Below are positions 1 to 5,287 of a stretch of DNA of 5,287 nt, in pieces. Location of the stretch: assembly GCA_017407885.1 (NCBI GenBank), contig JAFQVU010000075.1:1-5287 (forward strand). The letters are read 5' to 3'. Within the stretch, counting starts at the first letter, position 1. The number at the start of each line of letters is the position of its first letter. The DNA is from Clostridia bacterium (GTDB lineage Bacteria > Bacillota_A > Clostridia > Oscillospirales > CAG-272). The notes under the pieces were generated by a model. That model did no database searches and was not told where the DNA came from. It saw nothing but the letters and a program-made list of their open reading frames with translations. A program made the position numbers and the translations under genes.

Positions 1-359
1 ACGGGGAAATATTCACCGCCGCCGATGCAATGCGTATGTTTGAGCGGACAGGCTGTGACGCTGTCATGCTCGGACGTGGTGCTATGGGAAATCCGTGGCT
101 CTTTTCCGAGATACGCTCTGTGCTGTACGGTGAAGAATATACTCCACCTACTGACCGTGAACGCATTGATACGGCACTCCGGCAGCTTGATATTGCAATC
201 GCCGAAAAGGGAGAAAAACTTGCCGTTCTGCAATCGCGCGGACAGCTCTCGTGGTATCTTAAGGGAATCCGCGGTGCGGCAAGTGCGCGAGGTGCGCTTA
301 ATCAGGCAAATACGCGAGAGGAAATGCGCAGTATACTTTTAGCATGCGCAAATGATTGA
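1..359 (+). CDS. dusB: tRNA-dihydrouridine synthase, DusB/NifR3 family (C-terminal part, 5' truncated)
   Basis: Enzymes of this family use FMN and NADPH to reduce uridine to dihydrouridine in the tRNA D-loop, in the cytoplasm. The reading frame is open from base 3 and gives 118 residues up to a TGA at 357-359; the start and the catalytic-cysteine half lie outside the window. It opens with GEIFTAADAMRMFERTGCD, the 'GdI.s..dA..mle.TgcD' stretch at the end of the TIM barrel. The FMN-phosphate-binding signature MLGRGAMGNPWLF follows directly. The rest is the helical C-terminal tRNA-binding domain, with the family's WYLKG-x-RGAA-x-R pattern near residues 83-95. Where many members have R-K-H before the tryptophan, this one has R-G-Q, a mild deviation. 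The sigma gene starts 34 bases downstream and I see no terminator between them, so cotranscription is possible. Family assignment is firm; the DusB subtype rather than another Dus is likely. Confidence 0.9.
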   Translation, partial: GEIFTAADAMRMFERTGCDAVMLGRGAMGNPWLFSEIRSVLYGEEYTPPTDRERIDTALRQLDIAIAEKGEKLAVLQSRGQLSWYLKGIRGAASARGALNQANTREEMRSILLACAND

Positions 360-375
360 ATTTTGAGAATACCGT

Positions 376-383
376 AAAGGAGG
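376..383 (+). promoter_or_regulatory. Ribosome binding site that fixes the TTG start of the sigma gene
   Basis: AAAGGAGG is a strong anti-16S match. It lies 10 bases before the TTG at 394. An ATG at 386 is only 2 bases from it and is in another frame that ends at 574 without recognisable homology. The sigma frame has no ATG or GTG between its upstream stop (364-366) and the TTG. Confidence 0.75.
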
Positions 384-393
384 CGATGCCGAC

Positions 394-993
394 TTGGAAC
401 TGCGACAATATAATACACCCGAGGAAAATGCGCTTATTGCCGCCGCCGCAAATGGGGACAGTGAGGCGTTCGGTTCCATCTATACGATGTATGAGCGCCT
501 TGTCTACAATACGGTACGCCTCAAGGTGGGAAATCCCGATGACGCACTTGACCTTTCGCAGGAGATTTTTGTAAAGATATGGCGTTCCATCGGACGTTAT
601 CGCGGCGACTGCCGTTTTTCCACATGGATATATAAAATATGCATTAACGCCTGTCTCGATTTTTTGCGGCATACAAAATTGTCTTTGGCTGAAGCAATGC
701 CGACATATACTGACCGCGACGGCGACGAGGTTGAGATCGAATTTGCAGACGAGTCGACCGCAGCTTCTCCGGAGCTTATGAGCGAAAAACGCGAAACAGT
801 AAGGCTTGTACGAGATGCCATTGCAAAGCTTTCGCCGGATGCACGCGAGGTCGTTGAACTTCGCGACATACAAGGATATTCATATGAAGAAATCGCCGAG
901 ATGACCGGACTTGGAATCGGCACGGTCAAGTCAAGACTCAACCGCGCACGTTCACATTTACGCGAGCTTTTGGCAGCTGTACATGACGGATAA
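394..993 (+). CDS. RNA polymerase sigma factor, ECF (sigma-70 family, RpoE/SigW-like)
   Basis: An alternative sigma factor that directs core RNA polymerase to a small set of promoters, usually for envelope stress. The 199-residue length is normal for ECF sigmas, which keep only regions 2 and 4. Region 2 spans about residues 12-95. It starts with ALIAAAANGDSEAFGSIY, followed by the core-binding and -10-melting segment DALDLSQEIFVKIWRSIGRY and then FSTWIYKICINACLDFLR. An acidic linker covers roughly 96-130. Region 4 spans about 132-193 and carries the -35-binding helix-turn-helix: LSPDAREVVELRDIQGYSYEEIAEMTG, then IGTVKSRLNRAR. The start is a TTG set by the strong ribosome binding site at 376-383. 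The next gene encodes a ZAS-type anti-sigma factor, the usual partner. An ECF-type promoter lies in the gap downstream, not clearly upstream of this gene. I recognise the family but cannot assign a named sigma factor or ECF group. Confidence 0.95.
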   Translation: MELRQYNTPEENALIAAAANGDSEAFGSIYTMYERLVYNTVRLKVGNPDDALDLSQEIFVKIWRSIGRYRGDCRFSTWIYKICINACLDFLRHTKLSLAEAMPTYTDRDGDEVEIEFADESTAASPELMSEKRETVRLVRDAIAKLSPDAREVVELRDIQGYSYEEIAEMTGLGIGTVKSRLNRARSHLRELLAAVHDG

Positions 994-1021
994 AATTTCC
1001 TTAAAAAGTTTTGAAAAACTC

Positions 1022-1050
1022 GGAACAAAATCACTTGACACTGCGTCTAA
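1022..1050 (+). promoter_or_regulatory. Candidate ECF-sigma promoter upstream of the anti-sigma gene
   Basis: GGAAC at 1022-1026 is followed, after exactly 17 bases, by CGTCTAA at 1044-1050. This is the layout known for ECF promoters of the SigM/SigV/SigE type: an AAC-containing -35 element, about 16-17 bp, then a CGTC or CGTCTAA -10 element. Transcription would start near 1057, leaving a leader of about 40 bases before the ATG at 1097. A TTGACA at 1035-1040 lies inside the spacer, but no -10 box sits 16-18 bp from it. The TATAAC at 1051 is too close, so a housekeeping promoter is not supported here. The 103-base intergenic gap is unusually wide for this packed module, which fits an internal promoter. 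The motif is seen directly; recognition by the neighbouring sigma factor is inferred. Confidence 0.6.
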
Positions 1051-1096
1051 TATAACACAAAAACCATAGCCGAATACGGCGAAAGGATATGTATTA

Positions 1097-2017
1097 ATGA
1101 AAAACGATCTAAACAGAATAAGCTGCGAGGCGGCATGTGGGATGATGTTTGACTATATCGACGGTGAGCTTAATGCCGCGGATATGCGTCTTCTCGAAGC
1201 TCACCTTGATGCATGTGAAGCGTGCAGACGTGAGCTTGGCGAACGCCGTGAGATGCTTTCGCTTGTTAAGGAAGCTCGATTTGCAGTACCGTCCTCACTT
1301 CGAGACGGTGTAATGGAGAAAATAAAAAATATACCGCAGGAGGCAAAGATTCTTACACCCAAACGCAGATTTTTGCCGTGGTCGGGAACCGTTGTGGCGG
1401 CATGTGCGGTAATTATGGTTCTTGTCGCAGGACGCGCATATATTTTCGGCGGAATGGACCTTGGCGGTGCAAAGGAAGATGGGGAAGCTATATACACAGC
1501 TGACATGAACGTTTCGGCTGACAAAGAGAATGTGGCAAATGCCGACGGTGCAGATCCTTACTACACCGCAAAATATTATGCTGCAGGTCAAGAAAATGCT
1601 GATGTTCAAGATGAACCGCGCTATGTTGAGACCACCATTGCTGCGCTCGATGCGCTCGCGCCTACTGCGAGTGAGGAAAGAAAATCAGAGATTACGTGTG
1701 CTTCTCAACCTATAGACAAGGGCGGGGATACATCTGATTTTGATGTTATGCTTGATAAACTGAATGTTCGTGACACGGCGGTGATTGTTTGCCGTGAGAG
1801 TGATATAGACGAAGCATTTCTTACCTCTGAACCCGAAATTTTGATTTTGGGCGAACAGACGTATTTACGGTATGCGGCTGTCTCATACGCCGAGCCGATT
1901 TTGGATGCTATACGAAATCAGTTAGACAGCGACGGTGCGGATTATAAAGTAGTCATACCGGAAAATGTCAATTCTTCGGGCGTTGAAATTCTGATTCTCG
2001 TAGATGCGGAGAGCTGA
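1097..2017 (+). CDS. Membrane anti-sigma factor with N-terminal ZAS-type zinc-finger (zf-HC2) domain
   Basis: Probable partner that binds the upstream ECF sigma factor and keeps it inactive at the membrane. The 306-residue protein starts at an ATG preceded by GAAAGGA (1081-1087, 9 bases away). Residues 8-50 form the anti-sigma domain: C10/C14, the DYIDGELNAADMRLLEAHL helix and the zinc motif H36-x3-C40-x2-C43. A single hydrophobic segment at about 97-117 (GTVVAACAVIMVLVAGRAYIF) follows a basic stretch (PKRRF), so the N-terminus should face the cytoplasm. About 185 residues would lie outside. The part from about 120 to 215 is acidic and low in hydrophobic residues, like a linker. From about 216 to 306 the sequence looks folded, with alternating strand- and helix-like segments (DTAVIVC, PEILILG, EPILDAIRNQL, YKVVIP, VEILILVD). 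I do not recognise that domain. The stop is 2 bases before the next ATG, so translation is probably coupled to the phosphoesterase. Confidence 0.86.
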   Translation: MKNDLNRISCEAACGMMFDYIDGELNAADMRLLEAHLDACEACRRELGERREMLSLVKEARFAVPSSLRDGVMEKIKNIPQEAKILTPKRRFLPWSGTVVAACAVIMVLVAGRAYIFGGMDLGGAKEDGEAIYTADMNVSADKENVANADGADPYYTAKYYAAGQENADVQDEPRYVETTIAALDALAPTASEERKSEITCASQPIDKGGDTSDFDVMLDKLNVRDTAVIVCRESDIDEAFLTSEPEILILGEQTYLRYAAVSYAEPILDAIRNQLDSDGADYKVVIPENVNSSGVEILILVDAES

Positions 2018-2019
2018 TT

Positions 2020-2955
2020 ATGGCTGAAATAATTATCGGCGGTGTGCTCCTGCTCACCGCCGTTTCAATCTTGATTTTTGCATGTTCTAATCGGGTCAAG
2101 AGGCGTGAATATACGCTGATGAGTGGAAAAATCTCCGAAGAAATAACCCTTGCCCATATAAGCGATCTGCATGAGAGCACATTCGGAAAAAGGCAATGCG
2201 AGCTTATAGCCGAGGTCGCTGAAATCAAGCCGGATTTGATTTTTATTACCGGAGATATAATTGAGGATGACGAGGCTTCGATCACGGAGGGAAAGGTGAT
2301 TAACGAGAACAATCCGGCACGGATCATTCTCGAAGCTTTACCACAAATCGCGCCATGTTATATGGTGTTTGGAAATCATGAGTCAAATCTTCCGAATACT
2401 GATGCGTTGTGCGAAATGCTTGAGAGCTTTGGTGTACATGTGCTCCATGCAAATAATCCCGTAACAAAGGGGATGAGTAGGGAAGTTATAATCAAAAATC
2501 AACGCCTGTTTATCTGCGGTGCGGACGATCCGGTGCTTGACAAAAGCGAGCACACACGCAAAAAAACGCTTATCGAGCGATTCACAGAGGACAAAAACAA
2601 GCAGTCGCCACTCATTAAAGCATGGCGCGAGCGTTTGACGGATGAATACTCGAAAATTGCTGACGAAGAGAGATTGACATTGCTTCTTTCTCATCGTCCC
2701 GAGGAATATGAATTGTATGAAAAGCTCGGTTTTGATGCCGCATTTTCGGGACATGCCCACGGCGGTCAGTGGCGCTTGCCGCCGTTTATAAACGGAGTTT
2801 ACGCTCCGCATCAGGGCTTATTTCCGAGCCACGCTGGAGGATGCTACAGATATGACGGATTTGCGCACATAGTTTCGCGCGGACTCTCGAAAAAACGCAT
2901 GGTGCGTATATTCAACCGACCGGAAATTTGTGAGGTGAAATTTGTAAAAAAATAA
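2020..2955 (+). CDS. Membrane-anchored calcineurin-like metallophosphoesterase (YkuE/YaeI-like)
   Basis: A binuclear-metal phosphoesterase; the substrate cannot be read from sequence. All five family motifs are present in order in the 311 residues: D49-x-H51 (HISDLH), G78-D79 (FITGDI), G118-N119-H120-E121, H225 (LSHRPE) and G244-H245-A-H247-G-G-Q. The active site looks complete. Residues 4-22 form one hydrophobic anchor (IIIGGVLLLTAVSILIFAC). It is preceded only by MAE and followed by the basic NRVKRRE, so the positive-inside rule would put the enzyme domain in the cytoplasm, unlike the Tat-exported YkuE of Bacillus. C22 is not in a good lipobox, because -2 is Phe. A GGAG at 2008-2011 inside the preceding gene is its ribosome binding site, 8 bases from the ATG, which suggests translational coupling. 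Related enzymes include UDP-2,3-diacylglucosamine hydrolases, but nothing here points to lipid A. Confidence 0.93.
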   Translation: MAEIIIGGVLLLTAVSILIFACSNRVKRREYTLMSGKISEEITLAHISDLHESTFGKRQCELIAEVAEIKPDLIFITGDIIEDDEASITEGKVINENNPARIILEALPQIAPCYMVFGNHESNLPNTDALCEMLESFGVHVLHANNPVTKGMSREVIIKNQRLFICGADDPVLDKSEHTRKKTLIERFTEDKNKQSPLIKAWRERLTDEYSKIADEERLTLLLSHRPEEYELYEKLGFDAAFSGHAHGGQWRLPPFINGVYAPHQGLFPSHAGGCYRYDGFAHIVSRGLSKKRMVRIFNRPEICEVKFVKK

Positions 2956-2962
2956 TTATATG

Positions 2963-2970
2963 AAAGGTGG
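2963..2970 (+). promoter_or_regulatory. Ribosome binding site that decides the lipoprotein start
   Basis: AAAGGTGG lies 7 bases before the ATG at 2978 and overlaps the codons that follow the earlier in-frame ATG at 2960. That earlier ATG has no ribosome binding site of its own. The 2978 start also gives a compact signal peptide beginning MIKK. Confidence 0.65.
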
Positions 2971-2977
2971 AACACAG

Positions 2978-3994
2978 ATGATTAAAAAGCTTTGTCTTGG
3001 TATGTTTATTGTATTGTGCATTTCATTGTTGGCTTCCTGCACGGATTCATCGGATGGTAATACAGACACGACAGCAGACGACGGTATAACAGAGGTGTTT
3101 AACGACACATCTGTGCCGGATACCGAGAATTATGTGCCTGATGATACCACAGCGCAGGAGAACACGCTCACTCTGCCCACCAAAGAGGATTGGGACGCAC
3201 TCGGGCTCGTCAATGGAGTATGGTATAACATATATGATGCCGTTGATGCGTTGCTTTCCGGAGATATTGACGAATTTGAACGTCTCTGCGGAGTTGCGCC
3301 AGGGGTGTACGAAAGCCTTCGCGGAATGGTGATTACAGAGTATAGTCTTACGAGCGAGGAGATAGTATATACTCGTAACGGTGATAAGAGAATATTCCCG
3401 ATTCTTGAGATAGAGGTTGAAAAGAGTAACAGTGATTATTTCACACCCGGAATACATACGCTTGCTTTTGATGAGGGCTTGTTTTTAATGTTTGCCAAGC
3501 GTGATGAATTTTATTTGCCGTCTGAGTATCCCTTTGCCGAATCCTATATGGTTAATCTTGTCTCCGACAGAGATTTTTACCCGATACTTGGCGAAAACAG
3601 GAGTCAGTTTGGACTGTGTGATTTCATAGTTTCTCGCCTTAACAAGCTCGCAGGAGATTATGAACCGCGCACCGAGGAGGAAATACGAAGCTATGCCGAA
3701 AAGTATCTCGGTGTTGATGGCGATACACTTAATATAGAGCAAACATTGGAGAAGGTTGACGGCGGTTATCAGACAATCGGCAGAGGCGGCGGAGCTTTTA
3801 TGTTTACGGTGCTTTCCGAAAAAGTGATTGACGGAATAAATGTTGTGACAGTGCGTTATTGGGCGGATTATTCAAAGACCGTACCCTCAAGAACGGTGGA
3901 ATTTCATATGGAGCTTCTCGATGGGGAATACCGCCCTATAAAATCTGTCATTCTTGAAGACAGTGATTTCGATACCGTTTTTCCGTCAACTTGA
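2978..3994 (+). CDS. Secreted lipoprotein of unknown function
   Basis: I do not recognise a known domain. The 338 residues begin with a classical lipoprotein signal peptide: MIKK, a hydrophobic core at 5-19 and a lipobox L18-A19-S20-C21. The mature protein should therefore be lipid-anchored through C21 to the outer face of the membrane. Residues 22-66 are rich in Asp, Thr and Ser, the usual flexible tether of Firmicute lipoproteins. From about 67 the sequence looks folded, with mixed helical and strand-like segments. It starts with LPTKEDWDALGLVNGVWYNIYDAVDALLSGDIDEFERLCG and ends with a strand-rich part at about 272-326 (FMFTVLSEKVIDGINVVTVRYWADYSK, then VEFHMELLDGEYRPIKSVIL). The last part resembles a small NTF2-like or cone-shaped beta fold only in its general look, not in any motif. 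The gene follows the phosphoesterase by 22 bases, so it is probably the last gene of the ECF-linked unit. No clear intrinsic terminator follows it. Confidence 0.85.
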   Translation: MIKKLCLGMFIVLCISLLASCTDSSDGNTDTTADDGITEVFNDTSVPDTENYVPDDTTAQENTLTLPTKEDWDALGLVNGVWYNIYDAVDALLSGDIDEFERLCGVAPGVYESLRGMVITEYSLTSEEIVYTRNGDKRIFPILEIEVEKSNSDYFTPGIHTLAFDEGLFLMFAKRDEFYLPSEYPFAESYMVNLVSDRDFYPILGENRSQFGLCDFIVSRLNKLAGDYEPRTEEEIRSYAEKYLGVDGDTLNIEQTLEKVDGGYQTIGRGGGAFMFTVLSEKVIDGINVVTVRYWADYSKTVPSRTVEFHMELLDGEYRPIKSVILEDSDFDTVFPST

Positions 3995-4021
3995 TTTGCC
4001 GCGAAAAGTGCGAACTTACTC

Positions 4022-4050
4022 TTGACAAATCGCGCATATAGGTGTATAAT
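4022..4050 (+). promoter_or_regulatory. Consensus sigma-A (housekeeping) promoter of the transketolase operon
   Basis: TTGACA (4022-4027) and TATAAT (4045-4050) are perfect matches to both consensus hexamers, with the optimal 17-base spacer. Transcription should start near 4057, giving a leader of about 59 bases before the ATG at 4116. A perfect promoter fits the high expression expected for transketolase. Confidence 0.9.
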
Positions 4051-4083
4051 ATTATTTAGGTATGTCAATACACGCATATCGCG
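4031..4083 (+). repeat. Imperfect inverted repeat centred on the transketolase start site, possible operator
   Basis: The left arm at 4031-4047 (CGCG, one unpaired C, ATAT, two mismatched bases, GTGTAT) pairs with the right arm at 4068-4083 (ATACAC, two mismatched bases, ATAT, CGCG). This gives 14 pairs around a 20-base centre. The midpoint is at about 4057, where transcription should begin, and the left arm covers the -10 box. CGCATAT also occurs as a direct repeat (4033-4039 and 4073-4079), 40 bases apart. The pairing is visible; a repressor site is inference, and chance in an AT-rich promoter is possible. Confidence 0.35.
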
Positions 4084-4099
4084 TAAAAAATATAATTCC

Positions 4100-4106
4100 A
4101 AGGAGG
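4100..4106 (+). promoter_or_regulatory. Ribosome binding site that decides the transketolase N-subunit start
   Basis: AAGGAGG stands 9 bases before the ATG at 4116. An in-frame ATG at 4062 would add 18 residues, but it lies only about 5 bases after the predicted transcription start, has no ribosome binding site, and encodes residues unlike the family. The 4116 start gives MVESRKRELSRIAYEIRRG, a normal family N-terminus. Confidence 0.85.
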
Positions 4107-4115
4107 AAATATACA

Positions 4116-4955
4116 ATGGTTGAATCCCGCAAGCGTGAGCTTTCGCGTATAGCATATGAGATTCGCCGCGGTGCGCTGACCGCCGTTTATTCGGCAGCAA
4201 GCGGACATCCGGGCGGCTCGCTTTCTATCGCGGAAATACTTACTTATCTTTATTTCGAGGAAATGAACATCGATCCCAAGGATCCGAAGAAGGCTGACCG
4301 TGACCGCTTTGTTCTCTCTAAAGGACATGCGTCCCCCGGTATCTATTCCACCCTCGCACACCGCGGCTTTTTCCCGGTTGAGGATCTCAAGACCTTCCGT
4401 CAGCATGACAGCATACTTCAGGGACATCCCGATATGAAGCATATTCCCGGTGTTGATATGACTACCGGTTCGCTCGGTCTCGGTATCTCTGCTGCATGCG
4501 GTATGGCTCTCGGCGCAAAGCTGAACGGTAATAACAACCGCGTTTGGTCTATTCTTGGCGATGGTGAATCCGAGGAAGGACAGGTTTGGGAGGCAGCTAT
4601 GTTTGCCGCTCACTACAAGCTTGACAACCTTGCAATATTCGTTGACTGGAACGGACTCCAGATCGACGGTCCTATTGATGAGGTTATCAGTCCTGCTCCG
4701 TTTGAGTCTAAGTTTGAGGCATTCGGCTGGAACGCAATTTCCATCGATGCACATGATCTCGATCAGATCGAGGCTGCCGTTAACGCGGCTAAGGCATGCA
4801 AGGGCAAGCCTACCGCTATCATCGCAAAGTCCACCAAGGGCAAGGGCGTTTCCTACATGGAAAACAACGTGTCTTGGCACGGTGCGGCTCCCAAGCAGGA
4901 ACAGTACGAGCAGGCGCTTGCCGAGCTTGATGCTGTTATTGCATCCCTTAACTAA
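4116..4955 (+). CDS. tkt: Transketolase, N-terminal (thiamine-diphosphate-binding) subunit
   Basis: One half of a split transketolase, which moves two-carbon ketol units between sugar phosphates in the cytoplasmic pentose phosphate pathway. The 279 residues match the usual length of the N-terminal subunit. Visible signatures are SGHPGGSLS (H31), LSKGHASPGIYSTLA (H71), the QGHPD segment (H104) and TGSLGLGISAACGMALG at 117-133. The thiamine-diphosphate/metal motif runs from GDGESEEGQ at 148-156 to DWNG at 177-180, with N179 as the end of the GDG...N pattern. The region near 238-256 (KSTKGKGVSYMENNVSWHG) is the conserved loop and His close to the active site. The protein lacks the pyrimidine-binding domain, which the next gene supplies. 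Codons here are more biased (many C-ending) than in the lipoprotein gene, as expected for a highly expressed enzyme. A 1-deoxyxylulose-phosphate synthase is unlikely from length and motifs. Confidence 0.97.
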   Translation: MVESRKRELSRIAYEIRRGALTAVYSAASGHPGGSLSIAEILTYLYFEEMNIDPKDPKKADRDRFVLSKGHASPGIYSTLAHRGFFPVEDLKTFRQHDSILQGHPDMKHIPGVDMTTGSLGLGISAACGMALGAKLNGNNNRVWSILGDGESEEGQVWEAAMFAAHYKLDNLAIFVDWNGLQIDGPIDEVISPAPFESKFEAFGWNAISIDAHDLDQIEAAVNAAKACKGKPTAIIAKSTKGKGVSYMENNVSWHGAAPKQEQYEQALAELDAVIASLN

Positions 4956-4956
4956 T

Positions 4957-4961
4957 GGAGG
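4957..4961 (+). promoter_or_regulatory. Ribosome binding site of the transketolase C-subunit gene
   Basis: GGAGG begins one base after the TAA of the upstream gene. It lies 9 bases before the ATG at 4971 but only 3 bases before the in-frame ATG at 4965, so the start is taken as 4971 (MADKIATREAYG). Confidence 0.75.
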
Positions 4962-4970
4962 TAGATGAAA

Positions 4971-5287
4971 ATGGCAGATAAAATAGCTACTCGTGAAGCA
5001 TACGGCGCGGCTCTTGCAGAGTTCGGCGCAAAATACGACAAGCTGGTAGTTCTCGACGCTGACCTTGCGGCGGCTACCAAGACAGGCGTATTCAAAAAAG
5101 CATTCCCAGACCGTTTCTTTGACTGCGGTATCGCAGAGGGAAATATGATGGTCGTTGCGGCAGGTCTTGCTACTACCGGTTTCATTCCGTTCGCAAGCAC
5201 ATTCGCAATGTTCGCGGCAGGCAGAGCATTCGAGCAGGTTCGCAATGCTATTGGTTATCCGCATCTCAACGTAAAGATCGGCGCAAC
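4971..5287 (+). CDS. tkt: Transketolase, C-terminal (pyrimidine-binding) subunit, 3' truncated
   Basis: Second half of the split transketolase; with the upstream subunit it forms the active site at the interface. The frame is open for 105 residues to the window end, about a third of the usual 310 or so. Family features are the N-terminal MADKIATREAYGAALAEF, then VVLDADLAAATKTGVF (25-41) and the DCGIAEGNMM segment at 51-60. E56 there corresponds to the catalytic glutamate that activates the thiamine ring. GFIPFASTFAMFAAGRAFEQVRNAIGYPHLNVKI follows at 70-103, typical of the pyrimidine domain. The gap to the upstream gene is 15 bases, so the two are translated from one message driven by the promoter at 4022-4050. 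The missing 3' part should hold the C-terminal domain. Confidence 0.97.
   Translation, partial: MADKIATREAYGAALAEFGAKYDKLVVLDADLAAATKTGVFKKAFPDRFFDCGIAEGNMMVVAAGLATTGFIPFASTFAMFAAGRAFEQVRNAIGYPHLNVKIGA

Noticed and set aside
298..873. A 191-codon minus-strand open frame across the dusB end and sigma gene
   Set aside because: It overlaps the conserved sigma region 2 and dusB C-terminus and has no recognisable protein family or ribosome binding site that I can see.
1007..1020. Palindrome AGTTTT-GA-AAAACT after the sigma gene as a terminator
   Set aside because: The stem is short and all but one pair are A-T, the loop is only two bases, and no T-run follows. It cannot be supported as an intrinsic terminator.
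1035..1056. TTGACA with TATAAC as a sigma-A promoter before the anti-sigma gene
   Set aside because: Only 10 bases separate the two boxes, far too few, and no other -10 box lies at 16-18 bases. The overlapping ECF layout fits better.
1069..1080. Small hairpin GCCG-AATA-CGGC just before the anti-sigma ribosome binding site
   Set aside because: Only four base pairs; too weak to claim a regulatory RNA structure, though its position is suggestive.
3993..4031. GATTTG...CAAATC arms and AAGT-GCGA-ACTT hairpin after the lipoprotein gene as a terminator
   Set aside because: The long-range arms are 6 bases with a 27-base loop, the inner hairpin has four pairs, and there is no T-tract. I see no intrinsic terminator between the lipoprotein gene and the tkt promoter.
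4062..4115. Upstream in-frame ATG extending the transketolase N-subunit by 18 residues
   Set aside because: It lies about 5 bases after the predicted transcription start and lacks a ribosome binding site; the ATG at 4116 has AAGGAGG at ideal distance.
4065..5264. A 399-codon open frame on the minus strand opposite the transketolase genes
   Set aside because: It lies antisense to two genes with clear family motifs, its translation is Cys/Arg-rich without any domain, and it runs across their boundary. It is a by-product of the biased codons on the + strand.

Overview
The window reads as chromosomal DNA from a low-to-moderate-GC Gram-positive bacterium, most likely a Clostridia-type Firmicute. 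The evidence is strong AGGAGG-type ribosome binding sites, a textbook sigma-A promoter, an ECF sigma/zinc-finger anti-sigma pair, a lipoprotein with a Thr/Asp-rich tether, and a transketolase split into two adjacent genes. All genes lie on the + strand. I see no mobile element, CRISPR array, rRNA or tRNA. No gene-free stretch exceeds about 125 bases.

Layout. (1) 1-359: the C-terminal third of a tRNA-dihydrouridine synthase (DusB/NifR3 family), cut by the window edge. (2) 394-3994: a compact module of four genes. It holds an ECF sigma factor with a TTG start, a one-pass membrane anti-sigma factor with a ZAS-type zinc motif and an unusually long extracytoplasmic part, a membrane-anchored calcineurin-like metallophosphoesterase, and a secreted lipoprotein that I cannot assign to a family. 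The gap between sigma and anti-sigma genes contains a sequence that matches an ECF promoter (GGAAC, 17 bp, CGTCTAA). The sigma factor may therefore drive its own anti-sigma gene and the two genes behind it. (3) 3995-4115: an intergenic region with a perfect consensus sigma-A promoter (TTGACA, 17 bp, TATAAT) and an imperfect dyad centred on the predicted transcription start. (4) 4116-5287: the N-terminal subunit gene of a split transketolase, complete, followed 15 bases later by the C-terminal subunit gene, cut by the window end.

How they work together. The middle module looks like a self-contained envelope-sensing circuit. In this reading the anti-sigma factor holds the sigma factor at the membrane, an extracytoplasmic cue releases it, and the regulon includes at least the anti-sigma factor, the phosphoesterase and the lipoprotein. 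That reading is inference from gene order and one promoter match. The transketolase pair is a separate, probably strongly expressed, central-carbon (pentose phosphate) unit with its own promoter. I found no clearly undescribed system. The most interesting parts are the internal ECF promoter, the unassigned anti-sigma ectodomain and lipoprotein, and the dyad over the transketolase start site.
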